The notes under the pieces were generated by a model. That model was not told the origin of the DNA, did no database searches, and saw only the letters and a list, made by a program, of their open reading frames with translations. 64,000 nt of DNA, taken from assembly GCF_043575855.1 (NCBI RefSeq), contig NZ_CP144375.1, positions 8,804,001-8,868,000 on the forward strand, written 5' to 3'. This DNA is from Kutzneria buriramensis. GTDB lineage: Bacteria; Actinomycetota; Actinomycetes; Mycobacteriales; Pseudonocardiaceae. Positions 35,308 to 43,308 of the stretch are shown in pieces. How positions within the stretch are numbered: position 1 is the first letter of the stretch; every line of letters begins with the position of its first letter. Made by a program: the position numbers and the translations under genes.

Positions 35308-35961
35308 ATGGAAACTGACACGGCGGCAACGACGCTGACCCGGGTCCCGGTGCTCGTGCGGGCCACGGATCCGATCCTGCAGGGCGGGGTCGCCGTCACG
35401 CTGCGCACCAGGCCGGAGATCCGGCTGGTGGACGAGGACGCGGCGGAGGCGAGATCGGCGGTGGTCTTCGTGGTCGCCGACCGGCTCGACGACCAGGCCG
35501 TCAAGCTGCTGCGCACGCTGCAGTGCGGCGGCCACACCAAGGTGGCGCTCATCGCCGGCCAGATCGACGACAACGAGATCCTCACCGCGGTGGAGAACGG
35601 CGTCTGCGCCGTCGCCCGCCGCGCGGAGATCAACGCCGACGCGCTGGTCCGGCTGGCCCAGGCGGTCAACACCGGCGAGGGCGCGCTGCCGCCCGACCTG
35701 CTGGGCCGGCTGCTGGACCGGGTCGCCCGGCTCCAGCGCAACGTGCTGGAGCCGCGCGGGCTGCACCTGGGCGGCACCTCCGCCCGCGAGACCGAGGTGC
35801 TGCGCCTGGTCGCGGAGGGCTACTCCACCAAGGAGATCGCCGAGCAGCTGTGCTACTCGCAGCGCACCGTGAAGGCGATCATGCACGACATCACCAACCG
35901 GTTCCATCTGCGCAACCGGCCGCACGCCGTGGCGTACGCGCTGCGGGAAGGCCTGATCTGA
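35308..35961 (+). CDS. LuxR-type regulator with degenerate receiver
   Basis: A 217-residue protein with a C-terminal LuxR helix-turn-helix (SARETEVLRLVAEGYSTKEI to RTVKAIMHDITNRFHLRNR). The N-terminal half has a receiver-like pattern, but the acidic pocket at the start is missing (VPVLVRATDP instead of paired acids) and the phosphoacceptor position is shifted within VVFVVADRLDD, so phosphorylation is doubtful. Regulators of this type sit beside actinobacterial contractile injection loci. GGAG precedes the ATG. A strong hairpin (35980-36018) separates it from the convergent leftward module. Confidence 0.82.
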   Translation: METDTAATTLTRVPVLVRATDPILQGGVAVTLRTRPEIRLVDEDAAEARSAVVFVVADRLDDQAVKLLRTLQCGGHTKVALIAGQIDDNEILTAVENGVCAVARRAEINADALVRLAQAVNTGEGALPPDLLGRLLDRVARLQRNVLEPRGLHLGGTSARETEVLRLVAEGYSTKEIAEQLCYSQRTVKAIMHDITNRFHLRNRPHAVAYALREGLI

Positions 35962-35979
35962 CACGGCATTCGTTGTTCT

Positions 35980-36018
35980 GACCGAGAGGGGCGGCGCGGA
36001 CGGCCGCCCCTCTCGGTC
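35980..36018. terminator. Bidirectional terminator
   Basis: A perfect 16-base stem, GACCGAGAGGGGCGGC paired with GCCGCCCCTCTCGGTC, around a 7-base loop. It lies 18 bases after the LuxR-type gene stop and 7 bases beyond the stop of the convergent leftward module, so it can serve both. Confidence 0.8.
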
Positions 36019-36025
36019 TGCCGGT

Positions 36026-36667
36026 TCAGTGCCAGTAACCGGCGCCCGTCCCCACCACTTCGGCGTTGTAGTGCTGGTTCCAGCTGACCAGGTGCGAGAA
36101 GAAGCCGTTCAGCTGGACGTTCAGCTGGATCGGCAGCGCCGCGATCGGCCCCGAGTTGGCGTCGCCGCGGTTCATCGCGTGGTTGGGCACGATCGCCCGC
36201 ACGTCCACCGAGAAGTCCGGCGGCAGGTAGTTGACCTGGATCCACGGCGCCACGTAGTCCAGGTAGCGGCCCACGCCGTTGTGGCTGGCGCCGTAGTAGA
36301 ACGAGATGCCGACCAGGAAGTCGTAGTCGGCCTGCCAGACCCGCCACCACTCGCTGGACGCCTTGAAGTGCAGGCTGATGCTGTGCGGCTCGGAGCCCCA
36401 GCCGGTCAGCGACATCGGGTCCACCCCGGACGGCACCGCGTTGGCGTACTCGGTGGCGTTGATGGTGGCGGTGTTGTGCAGCAGGTCGATCACGGTCTTG
36501 CCGACGTTGACGATGGTGTCGACCGCGCTGTCGCCGCCGATGGTCTCCTCGCCGGGCCCGGTGCCGGCGAGCTCGTCGCTCGCGGTGTAGCTGGCGAAGT
36601 TGGCCGCGTCGGCCTGCATCGCCTGCTCGAAGTCGCTCTGGCTGACCTGTGGTGTGGTGTCGGTCAT
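36026..36667 (-). CDS. Hypothetical protein in the eCIS leftward module
   Basis: A 213-residue protein that I do not recognise. It has no signal peptide or transmembrane segment. The N-terminal 45 residues are acidic and probably flexible; the rest is rich in aromatic residues (SSEWWRVWQADYDFLVGISF, PWIQVNYLPPDFSVDV, HLVSWNQHYNAEV, ending GAGYWH), suggesting a compact beta-rich fold. It is the last gene of the module after the C39-type protease, 10 bases downstream with GGAGAA before its ATG. It may be a second cargo protein, or a chaperone or inhibitor of the protease; nothing in sequence decides this. Confidence 0.6.
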   Translation of the reverse strand: MTDTTPQVSQSDFEQAMQADAANFASYTASDELAGTGPGEETIGGDSAVDTIVNVGKTVIDLLHNTATINATEYANAVPSGVDPMSLTGWGSEPHSISLHFKASSEWWRVWQADYDFLVGISFYYGASHNGVGRYLDYVAPWIQVNYLPPDFSVDVRAIVPNHAMNRGDANSGPIAALPIQLNVQLNGFFSHLVSWNQHYNAEVVGTGAGYWH

Positions 36668-36677
36668 CGGGATTCTC

Positions 36678-37148
36678 CTAGCGGGTCGCGAAGATGTTGG
36701 CGCGCGAGTTCGCGCCCAGCTCGAACGAGCGCTCGAACGTGTCGTAGTCCAGCTGCTGCGGACCGTGGATCGGGTCGTTGTAGTACATCCAGGTGCCGGC
36801 CATGGTGCCGTCCGACCAGATGCCGTACAGCACCACGGCGTGGCTCACGGTGCCCTGCGCGCTCTGCTTGATCACGATCCACAGTGGACCGTGGTTGGAC
36901 AGCTCGGTCGCCCAGTACGGCGGGATCGCGCACGCCGGGTAGATCTCCCGGACGCCCCACTGCAGGGCGATCGGCTCGATGCGGTCCCAGGTCATGGCCA
37001 CGTCCCGGTACTCGCCGAGCACCGTGTCCAGGTCGGAGCCCGCCAGCATGGCGATGCCGGCGGCCCAGCAGCTGGTGTTGTCGTGCTGGTACACCATGCC
37101 CACGGTCTCGCTGTGGCTGACCGGCTCCCAGGGCTCTGTCATCGTCAA
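36678..37148 (-). CDS. Papain-like (C39-type) cysteine protease, candidate injected effector
   Basis: A 156-residue protein consisting of essentially one papain-fold domain. The catalytic residues are visible: Gln21 and Cys27 in YQHDNTSCWAAGIAML (Q-x5-C), His103 in SHAVVLYGI and Asn124/Asp125 in YYNDPIHG, matching the C39-like/AvrRpt2-like (Papain_like_cys_protease) pattern. No signal peptide, so it would need another export route. It overlaps the PAAR tip gene by four bases (ATGA), strong context for a cargo attached to or loaded with the spike of the injection system. Protease effectors with this fold cut host or competitor proteins; the target is unknown. A role in processing injection-system parts is the main alternative. 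Confidence 0.8.
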   Translation of the reverse strand: MTMTEPWEPVSHSETVGMVYQHDNTSCWAAGIAMLAGSDLDTVLGEYRDVAMTWDRIEPIALQWGVREIYPACAIPPYWATELSNHGPLWIVIKQSAQGTVSHAVVLYGIWSDGTMAGTWMYYNDPIHGPQQLDYDTFERSFELGANSRANIFATR

Positions 37149-37537
37149 CCGCCGATCATCACGGTGCCCGCGCCGACGATGGAGCTCGTCGGCGCCGGGG
37201 CAGGGTCGTTGCAGGTGTTCACCTTGTCGCCGACGCGGGCGGCCGGCTTGTTGTTGATGAAGACGGTGCCGCTGCCCGCGATCACGGTGCCCTGGTTGGT
37301 CGGCGGCGTCTGGAAGGTGCCGCCCGGCGGGATGTGCACCGGCGAGTTCATCGCGGTGCTGCCGACGGTGGCCGCCGGCATGCCGCCGATCATCACGTTC
37401 GTGCTGCAGTTGCCGACGATCTTGCCGGTGAACGGCAGCGGCATCGGCGTCGGCACCGGGCCACCCGGAGACGGCACCATGATGATGTGCGTGTCGGTGC
37501 CGACGACCTGGTCGCCCTGCTTGGCCCCGAAGCTCAT
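37145..37537 (-). CDS. PAAR-domain spike tip protein
   Basis: A 130-residue PAAR/DUF4150-type protein. It has the expected repeats of short hairpins (NVMIGGMPAATVGSTAM, TVFINNKPAARVGDKVNTC, TVMIGG at the end), with metal-ligand candidates in THIIM, VHIPPGG and NTCND. It would cap the VgrG-like spike (44626-46566) as the membrane-piercing tip and can carry effectors. Overlaps both neighbours by four bases: the Pvc16-like gene upstream and the protease gene downstream. Confidence 0.88.
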   Translation of the reverse strand: MSFGAKQGDQVVGTDTHIIMVPSPGGPVPTPMPLPFTGKIVGNCSTNVMIGGMPAATVGSTAMNSPVHIPPGGTFQTPPTNQGTVIAGSGTVFINNKPAARVGDKVNTCNDPAPAPTSSIVGAGTVMIGG

Positions 37538-38073
37538 TCCGCCTCCTCGATCCGCTTGCGGGCCCAGGTCTTCCCGTTCACGGGCGCGGCCGGCGGCCGG
37601 ACGGTCCTCGCCACGCCCAGGTGCATCTCGTCGGCGGGCTTGGCCAGTTCCGTGTCGACCGGCGGCACATAGGCCGCGTTGACCGTCAGCACGAAGGAGG
37701 CCCGCGGCGGGAACCCCAGCTCGCTCGGCATCGCCGCGCCGATCTTGAGGTCCAGCCCGGTGTCCTCGTCGGTCAGCGCGATCAGCGCCTGCCCGAGCAG
37801 GTCGTGCTCCGTCTCGGGATCGGCGGCGTGCGCCTGCACCACATAGGACAGTTCGTAGCGACGGGTCGGCGGCCGCCGACCGAGCAGCGTGCCGTCCGCG
37901 GCCCGCACGTCGTCCCAGCCGGCGGACCGGCCGCGCGCGTCGTCCCGCAGCCCGAACAGCGTGAGGGAGACGGCGGGTTGGCCGCCATCGGGCACGGCAA
38001 GCAGAACGGCGGTGCCGTCCGGCAGCCGTTTCCGCAGCAGGTCGCGCAGCGCCTGGTCGACGGTGGGGATCAC
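37534..38073 (-). CDS. DUF4255 / Pvc16-like cap (tube terminator) protein
   Basis: A 179-residue DUF4255 (Pvc16 N-terminal) protein: IPTVDQALRDLLRKRLPDGT at the start, SLTLFGLRDDARGRS and RRYELSYVVQAHA in the middle. In phage-tail-like particles the homologue closes the distal end of tube and sheath and sets final length. It is the first gene of the leftward module, divergent from the sheath gene across 182 bases. Confidence 0.88.
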   Translation of the reverse strand: MIPTVDQALRDLLRKRLPDGTAVLLAVPDGGQPAVSLTLFGLRDDARGRSAGWDDVRAADGTLLGRRPPTRRYELSYVVQAHAADPETEHDLLGQALIALTDEDTGLDLKIGAAMPSELGFPPRASFVLTVNAAYVPPVDTELAKPADEMHLGVARTVRPPAAPVNGKTWARKRIEEAE

Positions 38074-38116
38074 ACCACGAAGTGTCCGGTTCGGCCGCCG
38101 GCGATCGCAGTGGCGG

Positions 38117-38157
38117 ACAGGCGTCCTTTCGGACCCGACCGGTTCGCCCCTAGGTGC
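38117..38157 (+). promoter_or_regulatory. Two-box upstream element of the eCIS structural operon
   Basis: ACAGGCGTCCTTTCGG (38117-38132) and CGCCCCTAGGTGC (38145-38157) recur, with one-base difference in spacing, at 56723-56762 upstream of the Ig-like membrane protein gene. CCTAGG is palindromic. Matching boxes 24-25 bases apart, about 100 and 70 bases before the two start codons, look like a promoter for an alternative sigma factor or a shared activator site. Confidence 0.55.
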
Positions 38158-38255
38158 AGTCCTGGCCGCCCCAGGTCGCGCCCCACCGTCGCTGTGAATC
38201 TGGGTGTTTCCCGGTCACGATTTCGTCGTCGCAAGTGTCTGTCAGGGAGGGCCCG

Positions 38256-39767
38256 ATGCCAAGCAGCTACCTCGCGCCCGGCGTGTACATGGAGGAAGTC
38301 TCATCGGGCTCGCGGCCGATCGAGGCCGTCGGGACCGCGGTCGCCGCCTTCGTCGGATTCGCCGAGAAGGGGCCGGTCAACGAGCCGGTCCTGGTCACCA
38401 GCTGGACCCAGTTCAAGCGTTCCTTCGGCGACTTCGTCGAGGGCTACCACCTCGCGCACGCCGTCTACGGGTACTTCCTCAACGGTGGCGGCACCGCGTA
38501 CGTCGTCCGCGTCGGAGGGGTCGCGGACGGCGACGGCGCCGCGCCGGTGGCCGAGCTGCCGTCCGCGGCGGACGGCCGGGTCGCGCTGACCGTGTCCGCC
38601 AAGCAGGCCGACACCGCCGGGCTCAGCGTCGAGGTGCAGCCGGCCGGCGACCCCACCGACGACAGCTTCAAGCTGGTGGTCAAGCAGGGCGGCCAGCCCG
38701 TCGAGACCTTCGACAACGTCACCACCCGCCGCGGCGCCAACAACGTCGTCACGGTCGTGAAGGCGCAGTCCAAGCTGATCACCGTCGAGGACACCAAGGG
38801 CAAGGTGCTGGCGGTGCCGCAGGTCGGCGAGGTCGCGCTGCCCGCCGGCGGCGACGCGCCGGTCAGCGCCAACGACTACGTCGGCGACTCCGCCGACCGC
38901 ACCGGCTTCGGCGGCCTGGAGGCGATCGACAACGTCACCATGCTGTGCGTGCCGGACCTGATGGCCGCCTACCAGCACGGCAAGCTGTCGCTGGACGACG
39001 TCAAGGCCGTGCAGCTGGCGATGATCGCGCACTGCGAGCTGATGTCCGACCGCGTGGCCATCCTGGACACCCCGCCCGGCCTGAACGCCCAGCGCGTCAA
39101 GGAATGGCGGATGGACTTCACCGGCTACGACTCCAAGTACGCGGCCATGTACTGGCCGTGGATCAAGGTCGCCGACCCGGTGGCCGGCAAGCAGGTCTTC
39201 GTGCCGCCGAGCGGCCACATGGCCGGCATCTGGGCCCGCAACGACGCCAACCGCGGCGTGCACAAGGCCCCGGCCAACGAGGTGGTGCGCGGCGCGGTCA
39301 CGCTGGAGCTCAACATCACCAAGGGCGAGCACGACACGCTCAACCCGGTGTCGGTCAACTGCATCCGGGCGTTCCCCGGCCAGGGCATCCGGGTGTGGGG
39401 CGCGCGCACGCTGTCCAGCGACCCGGAGTGGCGCTACCTCAACGTGCGGCGGCTGTTCAACTACGTCGAGAAGTCGATCCTCCAGGGCACCAACTGGGTC
39501 GTGTTCGAGCCCAACGACCCGAAGCTGTGGGACTCGGTCAAGCGGACCATCACCATGTTCCTGCGCCGGGTGTGGCGGGACGGGGCGCTGTTCGGCCGGA
39601 CGCCGGCCGAGGCGTTCTTCGTCAAGTGCGACGAGGAGAACAACCCGCCGGAGAACCGCGACGCCGGCATCCTGACCGTGGAGCTGGGCATCGCGCCGGT
39701 CAAACCGGCCGAGTTCGTGGTGTTCCGCATCTCCCAGTTCTCCGAGGGCGCTTCGCTCGAAGAGTAA
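38256..39767 (+). CDS. eCIS sheath protein
   Basis: A 503-residue contractile tail sheath protein. YLAPGVYMEEVSSGSRPIEA and AVAAFVGFAEKGP are the family's N-terminal signature, and the C-terminus (VKPAEFVVFRISQF) carries the strand that links subunits. It polymerises around the tube and its contraction drives the tube forward. GGGAGGG precedes the ATG. First gene of the structural operon; the C-terminal domain is complete, unlike some diverged actinobacterial forms. Confidence 0.95.
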   Translation: MPSSYLAPGVYMEEVSSGSRPIEAVGTAVAAFVGFAEKGPVNEPVLVTSWTQFKRSFGDFVEGYHLAHAVYGYFLNGGGTAYVVRVGGVADGDGAAPVAELPSAADGRVALTVSAKQADTAGLSVEVQPAGDPTDDSFKLVVKQGGQPVETFDNVTTRRGANNVVTVVKAQSKLITVEDTKGKVLAVPQVGEVALPAGGDAPVSANDYVGDSADRTGFGGLEAIDNVTMLCVPDLMAAYQHGKLSLDDVKAVQLAMIAHCELMSDRVAILDTPPGLNAQRVKEWRMDFTGYDSKYAAMYWPWIKVADPVAGKQVFVPPSGHMAGIWARNDANRGVHKAPANEVVRGAVTLELNITKGEHDTLNPVSVNCIRAFPGQGIRVWGARTLSSDPEWRYLNVRRLFNYVEKSILQGTNWVVFEPNDPKLWDSVKRTITMFLRRVWRDGALFGRTPAEAFFVKCDEENNPPENRDAGILTVELGIAPVKPAEFVVFRISQFSEGASLEE

Positions 39768-39797
39768 ACCCGAACCGTCCACGAAGGAGACACGAAG

Positions 39798-40259
39798 ATG
39801 CCTGCCGGACTCGGCCCCAACCAACCGAGCGACGCGCTCACCGCGGCCCGCTTCTCCATCACCATCGACGGCTACGAGATCGCCTCCTTCGCGGAGCTGC
39901 TCGGCATCACCACCGAGGTCGAGGCGGTCGAGCTGATGGAGTCCACGGACAAGGCCGTGGTGCTCAAGAAGCTGCCCGGCAAGACCAAGCCGCCGACGCT
40001 GGTGCTCAAGCGCGGCAAGAACACCAGCATGGAGCTGTGGGCGTGGCACGAGGCCGTGCTCAACGGCGACATCGTGGCCGCCCGCAAGAGCTGCTCGCTG
40101 GTGATGTACTCCACCGACGGCAAGCCGGTCGCCCGCTACCACCTGGAGCACGCGTGGCCGGCCAAGCTGGAGATCGGCGCGTTGAAGGCCGGCGCCAGCG
40201 AGGTGCTGATGGAGACCGTCACCCTGGTCTGCGAGCACATCCAGCGGGTGGCGCCGTGA
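39798..40259 (+). CDS. eCIS inner tube protein 1
   Basis: A 153-residue tail tube protein (Hcp/gp19 fold): FSITIDGYEIASFAELLGIT at the N-terminus, VVLKKLPGKTKPPTLVLKRG, and the terminal EVLMETVTLVCEHIQR strand. It is the likely main tube subunit, as the gene directly after the sheath usually is. AAGGAG precedes the start. Overlaps the next gene by four bases (GTGA). Confidence 0.92.
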   Translation: MPAGLGPNQPSDALTAARFSITIDGYEIASFAELLGITTEVEAVELMESTDKAVVLKKLPGKTKPPTLVLKRGKNTSMELWAWHEAVLNGDIVAARKSCSLVMYSTDGKPVARYHLEHAWPAKLEIGALKAGASEVLMETVTLVCEHIQRVAP

Positions 40260-40645
40260 CTGCCGTGCAGGAGACGCTGCGCACGGAGTACCCGTTCACG
40301 CTGCCGCGCGGCTACGTGGACGAGAACGGCCGGGTGCACCGCAACGGCGTCATGCGGCTGGCCACGGCCCGGGACGAGATCACCACGCAGGCCGACCAGC
40401 GCTCCAAGCAGAACCCCGCGTACCTCACGGTGTTGCTGCTGGAGCGCACGGTCACCGAGCTCGGCGAACTGTCCGCGGTGGACACGTTCGTCATCGAGAA
40501 CCTGTTCGCCTCGGACCTGGCTTTCCTCCAGGACCTGTACCGGCGCATCAACCAGGACGGCCACACCGAGGTCGCCGTCAGCTGCCCGCACTGCGGCAAG
40601 GACTTCGGGGTCGACATCGCCGGTGATGCGCCGGGGGGATTCTGA
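40256..40645 (+). CDS. Small eCIS assembly protein with CxxC motif
   Basis: A 129-residue protein. The first part (YPFTLPRGYVDENGRVHRNG, then MRLATARDEITTQAD) resembles phage tail assembly chaperone-type proteins that follow tube genes, and the C-terminus contains CPHCGKDF, a single CxxC that may bind zinc with another ligand. It starts at GTG inside the tube stop. Likely needed for assembly rather than as a main structural piece (inference from position). Confidence 0.75.
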   Translation: MTAVQETLRTEYPFTLPRGYVDENGRVHRNGVMRLATARDEITTQADQRSKQNPAYLTVLLLERTVTELGELSAVDTFVIENLFASDLAFLQDLYRRINQDGHTEVAVSCPHCGKDFGVDIAGDAPGGF

Positions 40646-40806
40646 CGTGCGCGGCTGACCGGATCTGGGAGGAAGTCGCGTACGTCGCCTACTACCTGCA
40701 CTGGACCTTCGGCTCGATCCTCGACCTGGAGCACCCGGTGCGGCAGCGGATGATCGCCGAGATCGGCCGCATCCACACCCAGCTGGCGGAGCAGAACGAG
40801 ATGTAG
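40642..40806 (+). CDS. DUF6760-like mini-protein of the eCIS (non-ATG start)
   Basis: A 54-residue reading frame, DRIWEEVAYVAYYLHWTFGS then ILDLEHPVRQRMIAEIGRIH, ending QNEM. The amphipathic helical sequence matches what I know of the small DUF6760 family in actinobacterial injection loci. Between the in-frame stop at 40624 and the conserved part there is no ATG, GTG or TTG; CTG 40642, lying in a CTGA overlap with the preceding stop just like the GTGA and ATGA overlaps elsewhere, is the likely start, ATT 40639 the alternative. GGGGGG lies just upstream. Easily missed by gene finders. Confidence 0.7.
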   Translation: MTCAADRIWEEVAYVAYYLHWTFGSILDLEHPVRQRMIAEIGRIHTQLAEQNEM

Positions 40807-40820
40807 GAGGGGAGGGGCGG

Positions 40821-42830
40821 ATGCGCTGGCCGTTCCGCAGGCGTGCCACCGAGACCGGCGAGCCGGTCGCCGACTCGGCCGTCGCCGAGCGCGGTGCTGT
40901 CGAGTCCGGTGTCGTCGAGCGCCCGCAGCACCGGGAGTGGTCCGCCCTTCCGCCGCTGCCGGCCACCTTCGCCGCGAAGGCGCCGCTGGTCATCGGCCCC
41001 GCCCCGGTGCTGCCGCCGCTGCCCGGCCGGCGCGAGCCGATGCCGGCCAGCGACCCGGCGCTGCGCGGTTCCGTGCAGGGCATCGCCTCCGTGCTGAAGC
41101 CGGTGCGGTTCGAGCGCGCCGCCGCCGAGGTCGTGCACCGGCCGGTCCGGCGGCGGGTCGTCGTCCGGCCGGAGGCTCCCGTCGAGCCCGAGCCACTGAC
41201 CTATGTGGACGAACAGCACGTCGAGGAGCCGCGCGAGCCCAGGGTTCCGCACCGCGCCCCGGCCTGGCTGCGCTACACCCCGCCGGCGTGGATGATGCAG
41301 CAGCAGGGCGACGAGCCGGGCATCCCGGACCTGCCGCTGCCGATCATGGAGACGCCCACGCCGCCTCCGCCGCCACCCGTGCCGGTGGTGAAGCCCAAGC
41401 CGGAGCGGCGGATGACCTTGGGGCAGGCCCGGCGGTTGGGCCTCGGCGCGCCGATTTCCCCCGCCTCGCAACAGAATGCCACCCAGGACGAAGACCCTGA
41501 GGAGCCTGCTCCAGCGGCCGTCCACCACCCACCCGAGCCTGTCCACCAGGTGCCGGAACTCGTGCACCGGCCTGCCACGCCGGAGCCGCAAGCACCGGAC
41601 GTTCCGACGACGCAAGAAGCCACGCCGCTGATCCACGAATCGGTGCCGGGTGAGCTCGCCACGGCCATGCGCCAGACGCACGGCGTGGACGTCGCCGACG
41701 TACCGGTGGTCCGTGGCCCGGTGGTGTCCGCGCAGGCGCGATCCCTTGGCGCGCGGGCATTCACGCGCGCCGGCAAGGTTCATCTGCCGGACGAGGCCGG
41801 CCCCGTGACCTCGCCGAAGGCGCGTGGCCTCATCGCGCACGAACTCGTGCACGCCGTGCAGCAGCGCACCCTCGGGCTGTCGCTGCCGTCGCCGTCGTCC
41901 GAGCACGGCCAGGCGCTGGAGGCCGAAGCCGTTGCGGTGGAACGCTTCTACGCCGGCGAGCCCGCGGCCCCGCAGCCGCTGATCCACGCGCCCCGCAACA
42001 CGCCTGCAGCGCCGGTCGTCGACACGCACGCCCAACTCGCGCCCACCGCAACCGTCACCACCACCCCGGCCGTCACCCCGCCGCAGCAGCCCCAGACGCA
42101 GCAGCAGCCGGTGATCGACAGCCGGGTGCGGCAGGAGGTCGACCGGCTCGCCACCGAGACGGCCCGGCGCGTCGTCGAGCAGGAGTGGCAGAACCCCTCG
42201 CTCACCCCGCAGCAGCGACAGGCCCTCGGCCTACCCGCGCAGCAGCAACAGGATCAGCAGCAGGACCAGCCCGACCCGACCGCCGGCTTCCTCGAAGCGG
42301 CGGTGCTGTCGCGGCTGCGGCCGTCACGGATGCGGCACGCCCCGCCGGCGCCGCCCGATCCCCAACACCCGTCCCAGCCGCAGCACGGACCGTTGTCGCA
42401 GACCACCGCGACAACGGTTCCGGCGCAGACGCCCCAGGGCACCACGCCGCAGCAGCAACAACAGCAGCAGGACCAGCCGCCGGTCGACTCCACCGCGGGC
42501 TTCCTGGAGGCGGCGGTGCTGGGACGCCTGACCCACCACGGCCACCACCTGCACCGCGACACCGTCCAGCAGCAATCGCAGACGCCGCAACAACAGCAGG
42601 CCCACCAGTCGAGCCAGCCGCAGTCGCAGGCCCTCACCCAGCACACCGCCAGCACCACCGCCGCCACCACCAGCGCGACCGCCGACACCGCCGCGCACCA
42701 CCGGGTCGACATCAACGACCTCGACCTGGAGGAGCTGTCCGCCCGGCTCTACACGCGGCTGCGCAGCCGGCTGCGTCTGGAGCTGCTGGTCGACCGGGAA
42801 CGCGCCGGCCAGTTGACCGACTACCGATAG
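40821..42830 (+). CDS. DUF4157 eCIS core-domain protein with glutamine-rich tail
   Basis: A 669-residue protein. The N-terminal 270 residues are Pro/Arg-rich and probably disordered. The DUF4157 domain spans about 283-375, with the HExxH zinc site in AHELVHAVQQ (about residue 340) and GQALEAEAVAV after it. Behind this is a Gln/Pro/Thr-rich region holding two copies of TAGFLEAAVL. The C-terminus (INDLDLEELSARLYTRLRSR then LRLELLVDRERAGQLTDYR) is a short module I associate with actinobacterial eCIS proteins. DUF4157 is a recognised marker of these loci, often on proteins linked to cargo or to the tube. A protease role for the HELVH site is possible but unproven. Confidence 0.82.
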   Translation: MRWPFRRRATETGEPVADSAVAERGAVESGVVERPQHREWSALPPLPATFAAKAPLVIGPAPVLPPLPGRREPMPASDPALRGSVQGIASVLKPVRFERAAAEVVHRPVRRRVVVRPEAPVEPEPLTYVDEQHVEEPREPRVPHRAPAWLRYTPPAWMMQQQGDEPGIPDLPLPIMETPTPPPPPPVPVVKPKPERRMTLGQARRLGLGAPISPASQQNATQDEDPEEPAPAAVHHPPEPVHQVPELVHRPATPEPQAPDVPTTQEATPLIHESVPGELATAMRQTHGVDVADVPVVRGPVVSAQARSLGARAFTRAGKVHLPDEAGPVTSPKARGLIAHELVHAVQQRTLGLSLPSPSSEHGQALEAEAVAVERFYAGEPAAPQPLIHAPRNTPAAPVVDTHAQLAPTATVTTTPAVTPPQQPQTQQQPVIDSRVRQEVDRLATETARRVVEQEWQNPSLTPQQRQALGLPAQQQQDQQQDQPDPTAGFLEAAVLSRLRPSRMRHAPPAPPDPQHPSQPQHGPLSQTTATTVPAQTPQGTTPQQQQQQQDQPPVDSTAGFLEAAVLGRLTHHGHHLHRDTVQQQSQTPQQQQAHQSSQPQSQALTQHTASTTAATTSATADTAAHHRVDINDLDLEELSARLYTRLRSRLRLELLVDRERAGQLTDYR

Positions 42831-42840
42831 GGGAGACGTC

Positions 42841-43305
42841 ATGCCACTCAACGACCAGTCGGTGATCGGCCTGGCCAACCGGTTCACCGTCAAGGTGACG
42901 CCGGGCGAGCACGACCTGGGCAGCTGGACCAAGGCCGAGGGCCTGGACGTGACCTGGGACGTCGCCGACTACCGGGCCGGCGACTCCGGCAACCAGCGCT
43001 GGTACTTCCCGGCCGCCACCAAGTACAGCCACGTGCGGCTGTCCCGGGCCGCCGCGCAGGGCGACTCGCAGAAGGTCAAGGACTGGCTGAGCCAGACCTC
43101 CTTCCACCACAAGGGCGGCATGGAGGTGCAGATCGTGCTGCACGACTCGTCGACCAAGAAGGTGCTGGACTGGCACCTGAAGAACGCCATGCCGGCCAAG
43201 TGGTCCATCGCCAACTTCGAGGCCGGCGGCAGCAACGTGGCCATCGAGACACTGGAGCTGGTGCACGAGGGCTTCCTCGACGACGACGTCAGCTACGGGG
43301 GCTGA
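42841..43305 (+). CDS. eCIS inner tube protein 2
   Basis: A 154-residue tail tube paralogue (gp19 family): LANRFTVKVTPGEHDLGSWT, YFPAATKYSHVRLSRAAAQG, ending ETLELVHEGFL. It is more like tube protein 3 than tube protein 1, and in related particles such paralogues form the first tube layers on the baseplate. GGGGAG precedes the start 10 bases after the DUF4157 gene. Confidence 0.9.
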   Translation: MPLNDQSVIGLANRFTVKVTPGEHDLGSWTKAEGLDVTWDVADYRAGDSGNQRWYFPAATKYSHVRLSRAAAQGDSQKVKDWLSQTSFHHKGGMEVQIVLHDSSTKKVLDWHLKNAMPAKWSIANFEAGGSNVAIETLELVHEGFLDDDVSYGG

Positions 43306-43308
43306 GCC

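Noticed and set aside
38301..40238. 645-residue minus-strand frame across sheath and tube genes
   Set aside because: Shadow of the sheath and tube frames; rich in His, Asp and Gly with no domain, and spans two real genes.
41840..41870. DUF4157 HELVH as proof of an active toxin protease
   Set aside because: The motif is present, but DUF4157 is a general eCIS marker and activity is not shown; kept as a possibility only.
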